Shown piece after piece: positions 53,497 to 64,000 of a DNA stretch of 64,000 bases. Origin of the DNA: Rhyacophila brunnea (taxonomy: Eukaryota; Arthropoda; Insecta; Trichoptera; Rhyacophilidae); contig JAGYXB010002001.1 of assembly GCA_022495005.1 (NCBI GenBank), positions 89,541 through 153,540 of the forward strand, in the 5' to 3' direction. The notes under the pieces were generated by a model, which was not told the DNA's origin, ran no database searches, and saw only the letters and a list, made by a program, of their open reading frames with translations. The position numbers and the translations under genes were made by a program. The stretch's first letter is position 1; every line of letters starts with the position of its first letter.

Positions 53497-55695
53497 TTGG
53501 GTAAGTGCGGCATATATAGCACTAGTGATGTGACTGTGGTAAAATAAAATAGGTAACTCCTTATTTTTAAAATATTTTATTTGATGAATAATTTGAGATG
53601 TATAATGTAAAATTCAACATGTTCACAGTACAAAGTATGTTATAAAAAATATTCTTTTCGATTTTAATTGTACCTAATTACACAGTTGCCACCATCAAAA
53701 CGCATTTTAAATATAATTTCTCCCCTTCGTCCTGTAGTCGGTGTCGGTAGTAAGTACCGAAATTATATGCTCGTGGCCAATTTCGTATATATTCTCTACT
53801 TTAGGGTATGAAAAATTATTGAATTAGATTTTCTTACAAATTTTACAGTTTTATTTTTGTTCAATTTCATATTTTTTCCAATAAAATGTTTTTCACACTT
53901 TTTCGCAAGGCATTTCACAAGTACTCATTTCGCCCAACTTCTTTTTGGTTTAAGTATATCATTTCTTTTAGTTGACTCACTGGTGGAATTTAATGGAATA
54001 TCAGCATTCCACATTTCATTAGTAATTACAACCCCTTCGTCAATTTGAAAATCGTCAAGCAAATTCTTCTAATATTCTTCTAATAATCAATCATCTTCGA
54101 ATATAAGACCGTTCCTATAAAAGTCATCAACAGTTTCCTCTTCCGAAGAGGATTTCCATTCAGACTCACTCTCGTCTGATCCACTGGTTGTAACTGTTTT
54201 TTTTTTTAATTTCTTCGATTTTGTAAAAACTTTAATTATTTTTTTGTTTGAATTTTTGTCAATCTTCTTAACATAATCATTGCGTCCCTTTTAATTATTG
54301 CATCTAATGGCCGTTTAATGGGGACACGGCAGCCGTGTCGTCCGGGTCCAACGTCGTTTTTTTGGTTTTCAGACGGTTCAAAACATCGTAATAGGTAATT
54401 ATTACTTCTGCTCCTTGATTTTTTAAATTTTACAGGATCCTTCCTTTTTATCCGCAACAACAGGTTTTTTTTTTATTCCTACTGGCGATTTTATTATTTG
54501 ACAATCCAAAAATTGTATTCGCTTAGTAGATTTCACTGGTGTCATTCAATCATTAGAAGTAGAAGGTGCTTGAATATGTATGTTATTTTCCTCGCCAAAT
54601 ATTGAAGAATCTGTTGATTTTTGATGTGTTAATTCATCCGTAGATTGTGTCATTGCAAATGATTCCTGATCAATACAATGTTCATAATCAATTAGAGTTT
54701 CCATAATATTTTTACTGTCAATCATAGGGTCAAACTTGTCTTAGCCTAAAACATTTAAATTAAATGACTGAATCCTCCCTTTTTAAATCCGTTTTTGATT
54801 ATTTGGTAGTCAAGTATTTTCTAGGTTTCTGCGATTATTCTTGAAAATCATTTTTAGGCAGTTTTGAACCTACATGTAGTCTGCCATTTCACCAATGATT
54901 CATCCCAAGCATCTTTCAGGAGGCAATTTTAAAATTGTGACATTATTTTTTCCTGCTTCTTCTATTAGGCTGGCAATCAAGTGTGACGTATGATCTCATA
55001 AATTAATAATAAAGGCCAAGATGCTCCTATTTCTGAAAGAAAAGAAAAGTTTTTTCGCTCTACTGAAAAGTTAACATTTTAGATTTGGTGTGTTATTCCA
55101 TGAAGTAATCGGTCATGTCGATATGATGCACTGCACGGTAGCTATTTAATCTGTAGCCTTATATTTTAAGTAATGTACTGTATTAATCTAGAGGTTGTAT
55201 TAAAAAATGTTTAGGTACCACAAATTACAAATTCAATACATTTTTTATTTCAAGGACAATCACTAGCCAAAAACTTTTCCATAAAAAAAAATACAGAATA
55301 TGGGGTAAGAGCATCTGACCCTCTTACCCCATGATATATTTTTGGCGGGGTAAGTGCATCTAGTTCAATAAAACATAATCATTTGCATTAATCATAAATC
55401 TTACAGTCGGAACACAAATTAAAATTTAAAACAAAGGTACTCACCAAATATCACCTTCTTAGCACGAAAGATTGTTGAGATACGATCGATTGAAAAAAAC
55501 ATGTCCAACATGATTTTCGACTTCAAACGAACGTCAAACTCTTAGTTGTCATACTGGACACATCAAACATTATTATGATGCCATCTTTGGGTGTTGACAT
55601 ACATTTATGTATTTGTAATAGATTCCTATCGACGGCAGTAATTACATTCATTGCAGTAAAAAGTTGCTCTTCCCCCGTAGACGCACTTACCCTAA
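53497..55695 (-). mobile_element. Pogo/Tigger-like element remnant
   Basis: The ends are TTGGGTAAGTGCGGC on the left and GACGCACTTACCCTAA on the right, inverted over about 12 bp. The transposase lies on the minus strand and is heavily broken. 54760-55035 reads, across stops, SWPLLLIYE.., NCLLKDAWDESLVKWQ, FSRIIAETWKILDYQIIKNG (with a stop in place of one residue), the DDE_1 core of jerky/Tigger proteins. 54060-54210 gives a Ser/Glu-rich tail (SDESESEWKSSSEEETVDD). The N-terminal DNA-binding half is missing. Confidence 0.7.
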
Positions 55696-55810
55696 CTCAC
55701 CTTATGTATGATTGATAGAGTGTGCATTATTTTTGTCGGATCGCCCATAAGATAAGCAATAATATAATAAATGCATAAGCATAAGCAGGGTTTAATAGAA
55801 TTTAAAAAAC

Positions 55811-56021
55811 TTACTTACTTACTTCACCATGTTCGATCCTGAGTTGATCATGTGGGATCATATCATATTAACAGATTTTTTAAAAGAGAAATGGATGTTA
55901 GCCACTTGCTTAACCTATTAGGTCCTTACCATTACTCCAAACACAAATTGAAAAACCGTGTGCCAATCCCAGGATTCGAACCTGGGACCCTCGACATCAT
56001 GGCAATCGTGGGGGAACCTTA
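55811..56021 (-). mobile_element. tRNA-derived SINE, minus orientation
   Basis: GGATTCGAACCTGGGACCC is the complement of a Pol III B box (GGTTCGAATCC type), in a GTGCCAATCCCAGGATTCGA context. The 3' side on the minus strand carries CACCATGTTCGATCCTGAG and TACTTACTTACTT. It is flanked by ATTTAAAAAACT and ATTTTAAAAACT, a 12-bp duplication with one mismatch. A related, older copy is at 32235-32400. Confidence 0.8.
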
Positions 56022-56471
56022 TTTTAAAAACTCACCAGTACCATCTGCAAATTGTATTCTTAGTTCAATGAAAACAAAATAAATAAGTATGAATGACTAA
56101 GCTTAGTACCACAGAACAGATAATAAATAGAATACCAATAGGCTATATTCAATACGCCGCATGGTGAAGCAGGCTTTTGAATGTGTGAGTGTTCTACGAA
56201 AATGAAGCACGCATTATGCACATGCAATAGTGTGTATAATACACCAACATTAAAGGAGCGTAAATGCATAAACCGAGAGCAGTTTTTAGTATTCGACGCT
56301 AAATGTATTCTAGACACGTGTGTAAGTTTAACCCGGTTTCATCCTTACTCGAGTCGGTTACCTGCTATCGCCAGTGTGTATTTCAGTTCCCATTATTTAT
56401 GAGTTCCCTGCTTAGTACCATGCACTATTTTATGTGGAATCTCAACAGCCTACCTCCACCCCTCGCCTCTA

Positions 56472-57673
56472 CTCGATACGTATTACAATTAACAAATATT
56501 ATTTCATGATATAAAACGAACATGTTTAAAAAAAATCAATATAGGTACTTAATACAATAAATATAGCAGATTTCAGACGTGCCTTACGTACTTGTAACAT
56601 GAAAGGTTAAAATATTATTATTTATTTTTATTTTTATTTAAAAAACCGAAAAACGGGTTTTAGATTAGCCATCTGTGAAAATAGTTTCTAAGCTAAAATT
56701 AAAACTCTTACAACAGTTTTATTCAACACGTTTACCGTAATGCTCAAAAGGTGGCGGTAAGAATCAGTAGACGCCTAATTTTTTGTTTTCTGTAAATTTT
56801 ATTGTGTGCAGGTTTTGCCAAACGTGGCTCTTCTAAAATTAGTGGACAATCTAGTAATCTCTTCGATATAGCGAATTTCTTTCCTAGGAAAATACTTTGG
56901 AATTGACTGACAGCAATAACAAACCTTTGTATCACCAGAGTTAGATAAAGTGTGTAGCAAAAATTATTGAATTCATTGATTTCCTTTGGATTCTGTTTTC
57001 TTGCGTAGGTAACATAATTATTGTAGAATTTAATCCAGCGATGGTAGGCAGATCATGCGTTGTTTAGGGGCGGCAGACGAAGGAACGAATGCTATCACTA
57101 CAACTTTTGAAAGCAGTGACTGTTGTCCGTGAAGCGAAGATGCGGTCACTCAGTGGCGCACCCAGGATTTATTATTGGGGGGGGGGCAGGAGGAGGGTTA
57201 AATATAGTTTTCATGCAAATGGAAAAAAAAACATTTAGTAGGATTTGAAAATTTATTATTTATTATACAGCATGTTATTTAAATGTTATAATTAAAAAGT
57301 AATTATCTAGTCAGCAGTCAATGTGTTTTTGTGTATATAAAGTAAGGCCAGTCCATTTAATCTTGACTACGTCATGGTGTGTCACCATGTAGGTACACCT
57401 TATATAATGTTTGTTTTATGTATGTTTTTAAAAGGCGTAAGGTTAAAAATGATCTTTCACTGACGCATGTTGTGACGGGAGTGTTTCACATATTTTAAAA
57501 GATCAACAGCATTTATTATTGGGCACAATGGCCAAATAATTATTATTTAGATGGCAACATTATTATTTTATAAGGTGAAGTTATGAAGTTATCTAGAATA
57601 GTTTAAAATACCTCGAAGAAGTTTTGTAAAGTAAATAATTCATTTGTTTACATAGAAATCATACCACAACAGC
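56472..57673. other. Intergenic with hAT fragments
   Basis: CAGTGGCGCACCCAGGATTT at 57154 followed by a G-run is a left end of the 45838-type hAT element, without a right end. GGGGCGGCAGACG at 57067 is a piece of the CAGTGACGTCCC family. The rest is featureless. Confidence 0.5.
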
Positions 57674-58566
57674 CAGTGCTCGAAATGGAAAATTTCACGA
57701 ACAGGAACGCTCTATAATTTTCCGAAAAAAATAATTTAAGTTAATTTAATTAATAAGTTAATTTTTTTCGTTACATACGTACGATGTATAAATGCAACAA
57801 TAAACTTTGAACTTCTTACGTGGATGTATATTGAGCAAATGGGCAAGGATTGTCAGCGCCGCAGGCGAAAGAACCTCGTCTCAACAAAGGATACCATCAA
57901 AAGTTGTATTATTCTTTATTCTTACTTTATCTACCACCCATAATCAGCAGGCATGATACTTCTACCATCACTCGTCACTGCTTATAACTTTTATTACTGT
58001 ATCATTTGGGATAGTTCAGTTTGTTAATTAATTAGACTTAAAAAACAACATATCCACATACCTACCATAAAGATTCAAATTAAAAATTAATTTACATATA
58101 GCAAATTTTACAGATTATAGATTCAAGGCGAGCACAGAATATTTAAAAAAAATCAAAGAAATAGTATTAAAATAGTGTTTAAAAAATAAAGAAATAGATG
58201 CAGTAACTATTAGAAAAAATAGTAAGTACCTATACAGAGACGAGTAAAATACAACATTTATACAGTACATAATATATGTACACCGATAGAGCTAACTACG
58301 CCATTTAATTATTTAAGAAGTTATAAAACTAAGAATTTATAAACCATTTACATAAACTCGTTCTCACGCAGGTGGAATATAGCAATATCCGAAGCGATTA
58401 GGTTGAACACAGTTATTTCCTGCCCAATCATTATTAGCAAATTCAGATTAGTTCTCCACCATAAGGGTCATTAGGCCATACCTACTTCTAAGAAAAGTTT
58501 CAAGCCATCATCACCAAACAACGTAATTATAGCATTTTAAATTACCAATGGTGTATCATTAATTTT

Positions 58567-58950
58567 TTGCTTCAGCTTTTGAGCTTTGAGAATCGATGTC
58601 TCCACCGAATCTTAGGGGTACATTGGTACGACCGCGTTACAAATACCCGAGTTCGTAAGCAGACACAACAGCCTTCAGTGATTGAAGTTATCACGAAGAG
58701 ACGATTTACGTGGCTGGGACACGTATCCCGGATGCCGGGATGCCGCCAAAGAGTACGGCACTTCGTACCCTTGTGGCACAGCCTCAAGGGTTCCGTCGCC
58801 GTGGCCGCCCCTCCCTCACCCTGCAGCGGTGCTACAAAAGCGACCTATGTGCTGCAGGTCTGACATGGCGGGAGGCGCAGGAGTTGGCGATGGACCGAGG
58901 GAAGTGGCGCCAACTTGCGCTTGCCCTATGCCCCAATGTTGGGACGTGAC
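58567..58950 (+). pseudogene. Non-LTR retrotransposon ORF2 C-terminal fragment
   Basis: The plus strand reads SFENRCLHRILGVHWYDRVT, RRFTWLGHVSRMPG, then in shifted frames GRPSLTLQRCYKSDLCAAG, LTWREAQELAMDRGKWRQLA and LALCPN before a stop. Such a W-x-x-x-V..R.M and DR..W tail is typical of LINE ORF2 C termini. Two frameshifts. It is inside 57674-62925. Confidence 0.8.
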
Positions 58951-59131
58951 AGGGTGGAAAAAGAAGAAGTATCATTAATTATATAAGATAAAACATGACA
59001 GAAGGTGTAACTCGAGTTGCTAAACACGATTCCTATAGAATAATATAAAATTGTCGTTAATCAGTAGGTACCTACCTATATTCAATATTATAAGGACTAA
59101 TATTGTGGTGTATGTATGTGTGTACCTATAT

Positions 59132-59515
59132 CATGGGCCCCAAATCGTGAAGCAGGCCCCTAGGCTAGGATCTTTGGTAGGGCCCCCTTCCTATCGCTAA
59201 GAATAAAGGCAGTATATAGGTACGCGGTAACAATAATCTGTATATTTAGTGTTTTATTGTATATTTTAATACATCCATAAGAATTATGGAGATGTCGAGT
59301 ATTGATACACAATTTAAAATTGTATCGTATAACCACATAACTTTAAATAATATAATTGTAAGAAAATAGCACCGTAGGCGACTTTTTTTTATTATTAAAG
59401 CAAATTTGTGATGTGTGTTTATCTCACTTATCTGGTCGATTCGCCTCGCCGGGCCCCTCCTGAGCCCGGGCCCCCAGGCTAGAGCCATCTCAGCCCCCCC
59501 TTTGTGGGGGCCATG
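59132..59515. mobile_element. CATGG-ended hAT-like MITE, copy 3
   Basis: 384 bp, CATGGGCCCCAAATCGTG at one end and TTTGTGGGGGCCATG at the other. Perfect 8-bp duplications ACCTATAT at 59124-59131 and 59516-59523. It is nested within the 57674-62925 element. Confidence 0.9.
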
Positions 59516-60443
59516 ACCTATATGTTACAATGATGATGCTTAGGTTACCATTATTGTAATATACCTACACTTATCAGCTCAGATTAAAGAACTTACCACC
59601 GTATTTATTTAATCTATGACTACCACCTAAAATTATTAGATGTTCGCACTGAACACTTACCTACCTAATTTGTGAGTGTATTTTAATCTAAACGATTCAA
59701 TTTATGATATTTGTCCTGACCTACTCTCATTATTATTGCCACGGTGATGAATGATGATAATACAGAACAATACTTTATTATTATGATAGTAATAAATTTT
59801 TATTGGAGGATATTCCTATTTTTTTAAAACAAATTTACAAACAAAAATTAACTAAAAGTTCTCTACATAGTAGGTATGTATTATTTCTATTATTTTTAAG
59901 GTAGCAAGTTACAACGTATGTAATTATAACACAATATAAACGTCCCTTAAAAATAAACTAATTGCGGTAGGCTATTCAATAGTTTCATACCAAAAACATT
60001 TTTGTAGGAAAATGGCATAATGGTGCATTCATTCATTATTCATTGTAAAAATATGGGTTACGACACGTCATAAATATTATTTAACACGAGTCAATTGTTG
60101 GAATGGCATTGAATCAGAAAACCCTGTTCCCACTGTATTGTCGATCTTAAATGCTTATCGGAGTGAATTCTTAATGTTTTAGCAGATTTACACGAAGTAT
60201 CTACTACTTAATTAAGCCTTCATTAAATGTATAAATATCCACTCATTTTATCATTTTCAAAATTATAAAATTCTGCTTGTGGCCACTGGTCAACAGCATT
60301 ATGTTAAATCAGTTTCGATACCAACGACAAAAAATATATATGTAATATATAGAAAAGTATCGCCTGCTGAGATGTTTAACCAAATTTTAAGAGAACAAAC
60401 TTAAATAATACAAAAAGTTTTAAAAAACAAGCGATGATCACTA

Positions 60444-61113
60444 AGGCCTACCGCGCATGGAAGATTACATTACCGGTCGGTACCATTCGGACCATCGTTG
60501 GTTTGCTCGCGCATGATCCAAATTATTACCGGCCAGTATGTTTGAGCGCGCATGGCGTGATATAGATCGGAGGCAATGCGCGCGCACTGAAGATATGCGT
60601 CGGCACCGAAAAATGGCGGACGCAATATAAGAAACGTCAAAATGGATTTTGTAGAGCTTATATTATATAATATATAGAGGTTTTGTATAGATTATCAAAC
60701 TGTTTTAAAATGTGGGTGTATATATTATTAATTTATGAAGAAAGAAACTGAAAAAATGGGACTGGTACGTGCATGCAAAGTCAATAGGTACGCATCGATG
60801 AACTGTCAAGTCAAATGTGGATCTCATAACGGCTCGATGTATGCGTGTGCTCCATACGACCGCGTCACTTGTGCGTGCATGTATGAGTGCACTCTCGGCC
60901 GGCCAAGAACTGTCATGTGCGGGCTCTCATTTAAAAGCATAGCCAATGGGACCCCAGCCGGTTCGAATCGGTGTAAAATTTTGTGTCTGAACACAGATTT
61001 TCAATTCGGCCGTTCGCTCGATCGTCCATGCGCGGGGTTGCATTGCAATACGATGGTTACAACTCCTCGATTGTTGACCGTACGATAGTAAATCGTTCAT
61101 GCGCGGTAGGCCT
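60444..61113. mobile_element. TIR element with AGGCCTACCGCGCATG ends
   Basis: AGGCCTACCGCGCATGGAAG on the left and TTCATGCGCGGTAGGCCT on the right, 670 bp. The interior is unusually rich in CG dinucleotides and CGCGCATG words, and contains a 117-codon frame (60735-61088) with many Cys but no motif I recognise. Nested inside 57674-62925. Confidence 0.75.
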
Positions 61114-61679
61114 AATAAGTATATTTTAGCGGAATTGTACGATTTAAATTACCAAACTTTATCATAATAATTTTACCACCGAAAACTCAATTCATTTGCC
61201 CGCAAAAATATACGTGGGTATAAAATTAACACGGCGATGATAATAAATAAGTTTTATCACTCACAATAAAATATAAGTAATAAATTAGTAGGTAAGTAAA
61301 TTTGCAATGCATACCAGTCAAAGTTAAAAGCGAGACTGTACTGAGATGATTCATATGCTAGAATATATTATACAAATATGTAGGTGCCTACTTTATTTTT
61401 TATTGAATTTAATTTATTTAAGTACAAAAGGTTTTCAAACAATGTCAGCAAAGGCACAATTTTTTTGTAACTTGCAGCTGCAGTTACTTTTTTCATGTAA
61501 ATATGCAATTATTTGGAGTGTTTAGACAATGCATTTAGACACGGACGTATCGACACAAAAAAAGAAAATTGAAAGAAATTTAGGGATGTCATAAATTTTA
61601 TTCTTAACCCTTGCACGCCCGGCATAACATAACTTCGTTAATTTTTAATTTTGAGAAAAACTTTAAAAGATACATTCAT

Positions 61680-62790
61680 CAGTGGCGAAGGCTCCATACT
61701 AAGCGATTATTTAAAGCTTACCTTATATTTTCAAGTATTTAATTTATATAAATAAATATCTATATTGTAGGACATTGAAGGTTATATTAAAAATATTGAT
61801 TGCCATCTATCGTCGTTATTTATAAGTAGAGCTTTTAATTTAGTCAAGTTTCGAATCAAAAATAAATGATCGAACGTCACAACGTGAGTGCTATTTTTAG
61901 AATTATTTCAACGATAACCCAAGCCGAATTTTCTACCGCAAATCAGTTGCCAACTTCATGCATGTCTGCGTTTTTGTTCGAGACTCGGAAGCGTAAACAG
62001 ACAAGCTTATTCGAAATGTTGATTTGTTTATTGTCTATGCTTATCTTTAAAAGCAAATAATAAATAATAAGGATGATTAAAAAAATAATAACTATTGTGT
62101 TCGACCACATATAATTTATAAAATGTTATTAAAAATAAATATTGTATTAATTCGCGATTATTATTTAGGTTACTTCAGTCATAGACAAACATAACATGCT
62201 ATTCACAGTTTATGTCATTTTGACATTTCAAAGCGGTGATAAAGGTTTATTTTATTATACAAAATTCATTGTGTTACTGTGTTTTGAATGTGGATAAATT
62301 ATCTCATATTGTACCGAAATCATTCGCCAGTGCTTTAAATATATAAGTATTTATTAAATTGTGTAGTGTCCCGGTAGAAAATGTGTGAACGATTGCATTT
62401 AAAAATTATCAAAGCTTGACCTTCCAAGGGTTCATTTAGATTTGAATACAGCAAAAAAAACTTATATTAGACATTTTCACAACAATTTATATGATAAATA
62501 TTTGTTTTTAACTGGCAGTTATACATTAAACAAACTTTTTTGTTGGCGATGCGTATTGTTTGGTAAAGAAAGTATGCGTGGAATTCTACTGCAATAAGTG
62601 ATTTAAATAATTTGACAAATTCAGCGGTGAAACCTATGACCAGTGTGTCGTTGTCATTAGTGTGCACCTATTCATCAGTAGTCATATTGTAAGTATTATC
62701 TTCTTATTTCCCGTAAGTTACCTGACAAGTGTGCTCCTTTTTTCTGATCTCCACAGCTTACCTCTTTCCAAAAGTCACCCTTCGCCACTG
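61680..62790 (+). mobile_element. hAT element (CAGTGGCGAAGG ends) with degenerate transposase, nested
   Basis: The left end is CAGTGGCGAAGGCTCC and the right end CACCCTTCGCCACTG. Perfect 8-bp duplications ACATTCAT lie at 61672-61679 and 62791-62798. It is internally deleted: only an N-terminal transposase piece at 62430-62640 is recognisable. It lies wholly inside the 57674-62925 element, close to the latter's right end. Confidence 0.9.
62430..62640 (+). pseudogene. hAT transposase N-terminal (TTF-type zinc finger) fragment
   Basis: The broken plus-strand reading gives DLNTAKKTYIRHFHNNLYDK, YLFLTGSYTLNKLFCWRCVL and FGKESM, then after a shift DLNNLTNSAVKP. This matches the N-terminal region of hAT transposases of the ZMYM/SCAND3-like group, where W/Y-L-x-G-x..KLFCxxCLLFG precedes D-L-x-x-L. 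Stops and shifts make it non-functional. Confidence 0.65.
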
Positions 62791-63032
62791 ACATTCATAC
62801 ATAATTATCTTAATCTAACGAACCGCAACGCAATTTTAAATTAATCTACGAGCCGGAACGGTATATTTTGGAATTCCACGAACCACAACGGCGCTCCGGT
62901 GCGCTCCGGTCCATTCCGAGCGCTGACAACAGCCTTTTCGTTAATGTATTGTTTTAATAGTCACAAAGAGACAGTAGATTACTCCTTCTGTCAGTAGTTT
63001 GTTGATGTCGGTGAACAATACCGTGTCTATAA

Positions 63033-63441
63033 ACTTGTACGTATGCAGTTTGCCGTATCACACTTCACCGTGAAATGTTGTATCGAAAATATAATATGGC
63101 CGTATATTAAAGACCATCTAACCTAAAGAGGTCGTATATAACTGACATAAAATTCATGTCTAAATAAAACACGGTTCTTGTCGGTTTACATTTTACAGGA
63201 AGCCAGCAGCAAACAAATTTCGAAAATAGGCAATATACTGGATTATTTGTTAGGTTGGATTAGGTTAGGTTTTCATTCTTGAATTCATAAATTTTGCCAA
63301 AATTAGCTATTTAAATTGAATAATTAGTGTTCATATTGAATCTAATAAAATTGGAGACCGTATATTATACGGCCATCTCTTTCCGATAAGAAATCTCACG
63401 GCAAACTGTGCTACGGTGAAATGTTTTACGTACAATTTACA
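63033..63441. mobile_element. (CCTAA)n-bearing TIR element, copy at 63 kb
   Basis: ACTTGTACGTATGCAGTTTG at one end; GGTGAAATGTTTTACGTACA at the other. The internal TTAGGTTGGATTAGGTTAGG is at the same place as in the other copies. Partial relatives are at 42710-42845 and 51110-51235. Confidence 0.8.
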
Positions 63442-63904
63442 TTTTACCAAACAATATTATAGCGACTAGTTATTTGAAATAGTTTTACACAAGCACTTTA
63501 TGTGATTTCGCAGAAAATACTGCTGACTCAAGCCGTGATTGAACCATCAACTTAGTGAGATGCATATGGGCCAATAATTTAATAATTGCTTTCACCTGTT
63601 CATACCTTCCTATCACCGTTGCAAACAGTATCGCTGGGTGTTTGGTGCTCAAAGTAATTCAACAAAATTTGGATCCTACCAGATTCTCATTTCAATTTGT
63701 ATACAAAATATATCTAAGTATCTATCTCATTTTAACTTCCAACAGGCTTTTACTACATTTTTTTTTATAAAATCGATACTTACTTATTTTTTTTTTAATA
63801 TGTTAATTTTTTTGAAAAATCGTTGTGTCACCTTATAAACAACTAATCAAACTATATTTTAACGATACAATTATGGTCTGACTTTAAAACACACACATTT
63901 AATA

Positions 63905-64000
63905 TCTTCTTCTTCCAAGGCGCTACATCCCGGGATGGGATTTGGCCTCCTCCACAACCGCTCTCCACTCACTCCGGTCTCTCGTCACACTTCTCCAGTT
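63905..64000 (-). pseudogene. LINE ORF2 C-terminus, cut by the window edge
   Basis: The minus strand reads NWRSVTRDRSEWRAVVEEAK then SHPGM and a stop, followed by RRR-type codons from a GAAGAAGAAG tail. The W-R-x-x-x-x-D-R-x-x-W motif before the stop is a LINE C-terminal signature. The rest lies beyond 64000. Confidence 0.75.

Larger units (their letters stand above)
52981..56471. mobile_element. hAT MITE (CAGTGGCGAA) split by a pogo-like element and a SINE
   Basis: The left end CAGTGGCGAAAGTGGAGGTA and right end ACCTCCACCCCTCGCCTCTA match the TIR of the intact MITE at 4919-5498. The flanks are CTCGATAT (52973-52980) and CTCGATAC (56472-56479), 7 of 8 identical. MITE sequence returns at about 55712-55810 and 56020-56100. 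What separates the pieces is a pogo-like element, a SINE with its own duplication, and 300 bp of unknown origin. Confidence 0.75.
57674..62925. mobile_element. 5.25-kb composite hAT element (CAGTGCTCGAAATGGA ends)
   Basis: The left end is CAGTGCTCGAAATGGAAAAT and the right end CGGTCCATTCCGAGCGCTG. Perfect 8-bp duplications ACAACAGC lie at 57666-57673 and 62926-62933. It belongs to the same family as 50447-50948. It contains at least four other elements: a LINE piece (58567-58950), a CATGG MITE (59132-59515), a palindromic element (60444-61113) and another hAT element with its own duplication (61680-62790). Confidence 0.85.

Noticed and set aside
60735..61088. Cys-rich 117-codon secreted peptide or toxin
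   Set aside because: No signal peptide, no splice sites, no recognisable cysteine framework, and it lies wholly inside a TIR element.

Overview
This is a eukaryotic nuclear window, almost certainly from an insect. It is AT-rich, its introns are long, and its splice sites are of the GT-AG kind. It carries TTAGG-type short repeats, tRNA-derived SINEs, non-LTR retrotransposon ends, a Penelope-like fragment and very many non-autonomous DNA transposons. The style of the repeats (hAT ends such as CAGTGGCGCACCCAGG followed by G-runs, GTAGGTAGGTAC microsatellites) reminds me of aphids or related Sternorrhyncha. That is an inference from memory, not something I could test.

One host gene can be supported. 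It lies on the + strand from 27430 to 52681 and encodes dynein regulatory complex subunit 7 (DRC7/CCDC135, 'lobo' in Drosophila), an axonemal nexin-dynein regulatory complex protein expected in sperm flagella. I see 13 exons with one continuous reading frame of about 807 codons, a TGA stop at 52679-52681 and an AATAAA 31 nt later. The N-terminal roughly 250-300 residues are not recognised; their exons are either upstream of the window or unrecognised within 1-27430. A short exon may also be missing between exons 9 and 10.

Layout: 1-27430 is intergenic or 5' intron sequence filled with transposon relics (hAT-type MITEs, a solo arm of a fold-back element, SINEs, LINE 3' ends, GC-rich islands of unknown origin). 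27430-52681 is DRC7, whose introns hold most of the youngest insertions. One of these is a MITE placed exactly on the exon-9 splice donor. Others are a 1.39-kb near-perfect palindrome, a fold-back element whose arms are minisatellites, a THAP-domain exon of unknown ownership, and a 2.8-kb hAT element containing a Penelope-like remnant and further nested MITEs. 52682-64000 is downstream intergenic DNA made largely of two composite hAT elements (52981-56471 and 57674-62925), each containing other elements, and ends in a LINE fragment cut by the window edge.

Taken together, the window is a layered archive of hAT-superfamily activity. At least six families with different ends can be delimited by 8-bp target-site duplications (TSDs), and degenerate hAT transposase pieces at 51765-51980 and 62430-62640 show what mobilised them. 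I found no operon, CRISPR, prophage or other prokaryotic system.
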